Below are positions 31,004 through 33,187 of a DNA stretch of 33,187 nucleotides, one piece after another; position 1 is the first letter of the stretch, and each line of letters opens with the position of its first letter. Origin of the DNA: JBDRGC01 sp043818215 (lineage in GTDB: Bacteria > Chloroflexota > Anaerolineae > Anaerolineales > UBA11858); assembly GCA_043818215.1 (NCBI GenBank), contig JBDRGC010000227.1:1-33187 (forward strand), given 5' to 3'. The position numbers and the translations under genes are program-made. The notes beneath the pieces are model-generated. The model saw nothing but the letters and a program-made list of their open reading frames with translations. It did no database searches and was not told where the DNA came from.

Positions 31004-31450
31004 ATGCGCATCATACTCCAACGCGTCAACCGGGGCCGCGTCAGCGTTGATGGCCATACCATCGCCGAAATTGGTCTCGGATTAGTTATCTTGCTTGGTG
31101 TCGGCCCCGAGGATGGCGATGAGCAGATCGACTATCTAGTCAAGAAAATTGCCAACCTGCGGATATTCGAGGATGATGAGGGGAAAATGAATCTCTCCGT
31201 TTTGGATGTTGATGGACAAGCCATCGTGGTTTCCCAATTCACATTGTATGCCGATACCCGTAAGGGGAGACGACCCTCGTTTACGCGGGCTGCCCCACCC
31301 GAGGTTGCCAACCCGTTGGTAGATCGATTCGCGGAACGACTGACCGCTCAAGGAGTCCCCACTCAAGCGGGGGAATTCGGCGCTCACATGCAGGTCGAAA
31401 TCCACAACGATGGGCCGGTCACTATATGGATGGAGCAGGGCCAACGATGA
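31004..31450 (+). CDS. dtd: D-aminoacyl-tRNA deacylase
   Basis: A 148-residue enzyme that removes D-amino acids (and Gly from tRNA(Ala)) from mischarged tRNA, a translation proofreading step. Conserved S-Q-F-T at 77-80 and the cross-subunit G-P-V-T at 137-140 (G-cisP) are both present. Normal length, functions as a dimer. It starts at ATG 31004 without a clear Shine-Dalgarno. Confidence 0.97.
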   Translation: MRIILQRVNRGRVSVDGHTIAEIGLGLVILLGVGPEDGDEQIDYLVKKIANLRIFEDDEGKMNLSVLDVDGQAIVVSQFTLYADTRKGRRPSFTRAAPPEVANPLVDRFAERLTAQGVPTQAGEFGAHMQVEIHNDGPVTIWMEQGQR

Positions 31451-31879
31451 CCCCTCCCTCACTTCAGCCCTGAACGTCTCAAGTGGATTGCTGCGCTGAG
31501 GATCCTTTCGGTGTCACTCGGCTCCTGGCCGCTCGGTCTGTTGTCGTCAGCAGTACTATTTCGAGTGAGTGGATCGCGTCCCCATTTGCATGCGACCGGG
31601 CTATTACCTGGGGGACGCGGTGCAATTTTGCCAGGATTGGTTTCAGCCTTAGCCGCGCCAGTGGCTAAAACGCCCGTCGCCTGAAAACCCCGTTGGATGT
31701 AAGTGAATCTCCCCAACCACAGGCCGGGGCATCCTGATTTGTGAAGTGAAGGTAAGTATGAATACACAAACGATGGCAATGTCTCCACAACTTCGTTGCT
31801 TACCAAAATTAATGAATTATTCGCCATAAGAGTTTAAAGTTAAAGACACGTGAACAGGTTTATGCGATAAAATTGATCT
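31451..31879. other. Gene-free 430-base stretch
   Basis: No convincing gene or clear repeat. It is GC-richer on the left and turns AT-rich just before the methyltransferase, suggesting a boundary. A minus-strand open frame (31459-31827) has no family likeness and no start signal. Confidence 0.5.
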
Positions 31880-33085
31880 ATGACGATGCAAATGCAGTAC
31901 GTTGATCTCTTTTCGGGATGTGGAGGAATTAGCCTTGGTTTATGCAATGCTGGACTAAAGGGTGTTTTTGCTGTTGAAAAACATCCTGACGCTTTTCTAA
32001 GCTTGAAGCATAATCTCATTGACAATCAATCATGTTTTGAATGGCCCGGGTGGCTTCCGCTGAAAAACTGGGATATAAACGATCTTCTCAAAACTCATTC
32101 TGCTCAAATAACTCAATTACGTGAACAAATTGATCTCGTTGTTGGTGGACCTCCATGTCAAGGTTTTTCCGTTGCTGGACAACGCCGTGTTACAGATAGA
32201 AGGAATAAGCTAATCCACGCATATTTGAAATTTGTTGAGCTTGTTCAGCCGCGTGTCATACTATTTGAAAATGTTCGTGGCTTTACATTCAAGTTTTCCG
32301 ATTTAAAAAAACATAGCAAAGTTGCATACTCGGAAATAGTGTTACAAAAATTAAATGAGTTAGGTTATACCGACGCTCGTGGTGAAATGGTAAATTTCGC
32401 CGAGTATGGTGTCCCACAACGGAGACAACGCTTTTTGGTGATTGCAACTCGTGATAACTTGTCCGGCGATATTTTTTCAAAACTTGAAGGAAACAGGGAA
32501 AAATTCCTGAGTGCAAAAGGTACTAGTACCAAGATTAGTAGTCAGTCAGCATTGTCTGATCTTGAGCGTAGACATGGGACTAGGAAATGTCCAGATTCAC
32601 CTCGATTTTTATCTGGAATAGTTTCTGCCGGGCAGACCGAATTTCAAAAGACCCTACGTTTGATTGATGAGACAAATTACATTCCTGATAGTCATCGATT
32701 TGTTAATCATACTCCCGCGATAAAAAAAGTTTTTGAACTACTATTGGAAAAGGCCCCTAGAAACAGAACTATTAAAGGAGAGGAAAGAGAACTTTATGGC
32801 TTTAAAAAACGAAGCCTAATGGTTCTGGATCCTAAAGAGCCAACACCAACTATAACAACTATTCCTGATGATTTTGTACATTATTCAGAACCAAGGGTGA
32901 TGACTGTGCGTGAATGTGCTCGGTTACAAACTTTTCCAGATTGGTTCGAATTCAAGGGACCGTATACTACCGGGAACAAAGAGAGAGTTACACAAGTGCC
33001 TCGTTATACCCAAGTCGGTAATGCTGTTCCCCCACTATTTGTTGAGCAACTTGGTGTTGCGATCAAACAGGTTTTATCAGGTTAA
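31880..33085 (+). CDS. DNA cytosine-5 methyltransferase
   Basis: A 401-residue C5-cytosine methyltransferase. Motif I D-L-F-S-G-C-G-G (9-16), IV G-G-P-P-C-Q-G-F-S with catalytic Cys93, VI E-N-V (130-132), VIII Q-R-R-Q-R-F, IX-like T-V-R-E-C-A-R-L-Q, and X Q-V-G-N-A-V-P-P are in order. The target sequence is set by the variable region between VIII and IX and cannot be read. The DNA is much more AT-rich than the neighbours, a sign of transfer. No restriction gene is seen; it may lie beyond the edge. There is no Shine-Dalgarno before ATG 31880, and M3 or M5 could also start. Confidence 0.96.
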   Translation: MTMQMQYVDLFSGCGGISLGLCNAGLKGVFAVEKHPDAFLSLKHNLIDNQSCFEWPGWLPLKNWDINDLLKTHSAQITQLREQIDLVVGGPPCQGFSVAGQRRVTDRRNKLIHAYLKFVELVQPRVILFENVRGFTFKFSDLKKHSKVAYSEIVLQKLNELGYTDARGEMVNFAEYGVPQRRQRFLVIATRDNLSGDIFSKLEGNREKFLSAKGTSTKISSQSALSDLERRHGTRKCPDSPRFLSGIVSAGQTEFQKTLRLIDETNYIPDSHRFVNHTPAIKKVFELLLEKAPRNRTIKGEERELYGFKKRSLMVLDPKEPTPTITTIPDDFVHYSEPRVMTVRECARLQTFPDWFEFKGPYTTGNKERVTQVPRYTQVGNAVPPLFVEQLGVAIKQVLSG

Positions 33086-33187
33086 TAAAGTATTGTCTGC
33101 GCTTGAATGCATTCAATAACAAGTTGACCCGCTTGATAAAAGAATATCTGTACACCCACTCATGAGAAAAACACTTCACTTTAAAAC

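Noticed and set aside
31459..31827. A minus-strand open frame of 122 codons before the methyltransferase gene
   Set aside because: No family likeness, no start signal, covers the probable promoter of the next gene; kept only as part of the unexplained stretch.
33162..33187. A possible start ATG of a gene running off the right edge
   Set aside because: Only eight codons are visible and no ribosome binding site is clear.

Overview
The window is a dense bacterial chromosome segment of about 33 kb. No 16S rRNA or other taxonomic marker is present. The gene content and the abundance of short tandem repeats between and inside genes are most like Anaerolineae-type Chloroflexota; that assignment is an inference. 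Genes lie in long runs on one strand: minus from about 5.7 to 19.2 kb and 22.3 to 28.4 kb, plus at both ends.

Layout. 0-1 kb: a palindromic element and a hicAB-type toxin-antitoxin pair. 1.1-5.4 kb: a GAF-PAS class III adenylate cyclase (minus), an NfeD membrane serine protease and lipoyl synthase lipA (plus). 5.7-11.8 kb: nuoL-nuoM-nuoN of respiratory complex I, with three small genes (a brnT/brnA-type toxin-antitoxin pair and an unknown) between nuoM and nuoN. 12-16 kb: a relE-type pair, a class I/II aminotransferase, a small unknown protein, an NDP-sugar nucleotidyltransferase and a small membrane protein. 16.3-18.3 kb: a two-gene cassette of an AAA ATPase and an unrecognised partner, flanked by 81-bp direct copies of the 3' end of the next gene. 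18.4-22.1 kb: that membrane protein gene and the Rad50-like gene sbcC. 22.3-28.4 kb: a phosphoribosyltransferase, priA, a CorC/HlyC-type CBS protein and a MEMO-family protein. 28.7-31.5 kb: a SelW/Rdx-like gene with an in-frame TGA in a CxxU position, trpS, a two-repeat LL-H holin-like protein and dtd. 31.9-33.1 kb: an AT-rich DNA cytosine-5 methyltransferase near the right edge.

Most of the genes are housekeeping: energy (nuoLMN), lipoate, replication restart and recombination (priA, sbcC), and translation quality (trpS, dtd). Mixed in is an accessory layer of three toxin-antitoxin pairs, the ATPase cassette and the methyltransferase. Over this lies a repeat layer: arrays with 7-, 8- or 10-bp units, often as inverted pairs, and larger palindromic elements. 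Some arrays have been absorbed in frame into sbcC, priA and a membrane protein gene.

The strongest leads are: (1) a probable selenoprotein, with a hairpin placed like a bacterial SECIS just after the TGA; (2) the ATPase plus unknown-partner cassette, whose flanking 81-bp copies differ at 7 positions, all synonymous, as expected if an element replaced the 3' end of its target gene; (3) 7-bp DNA repeats that translate into 7-residue protein repeats inside SbcC.
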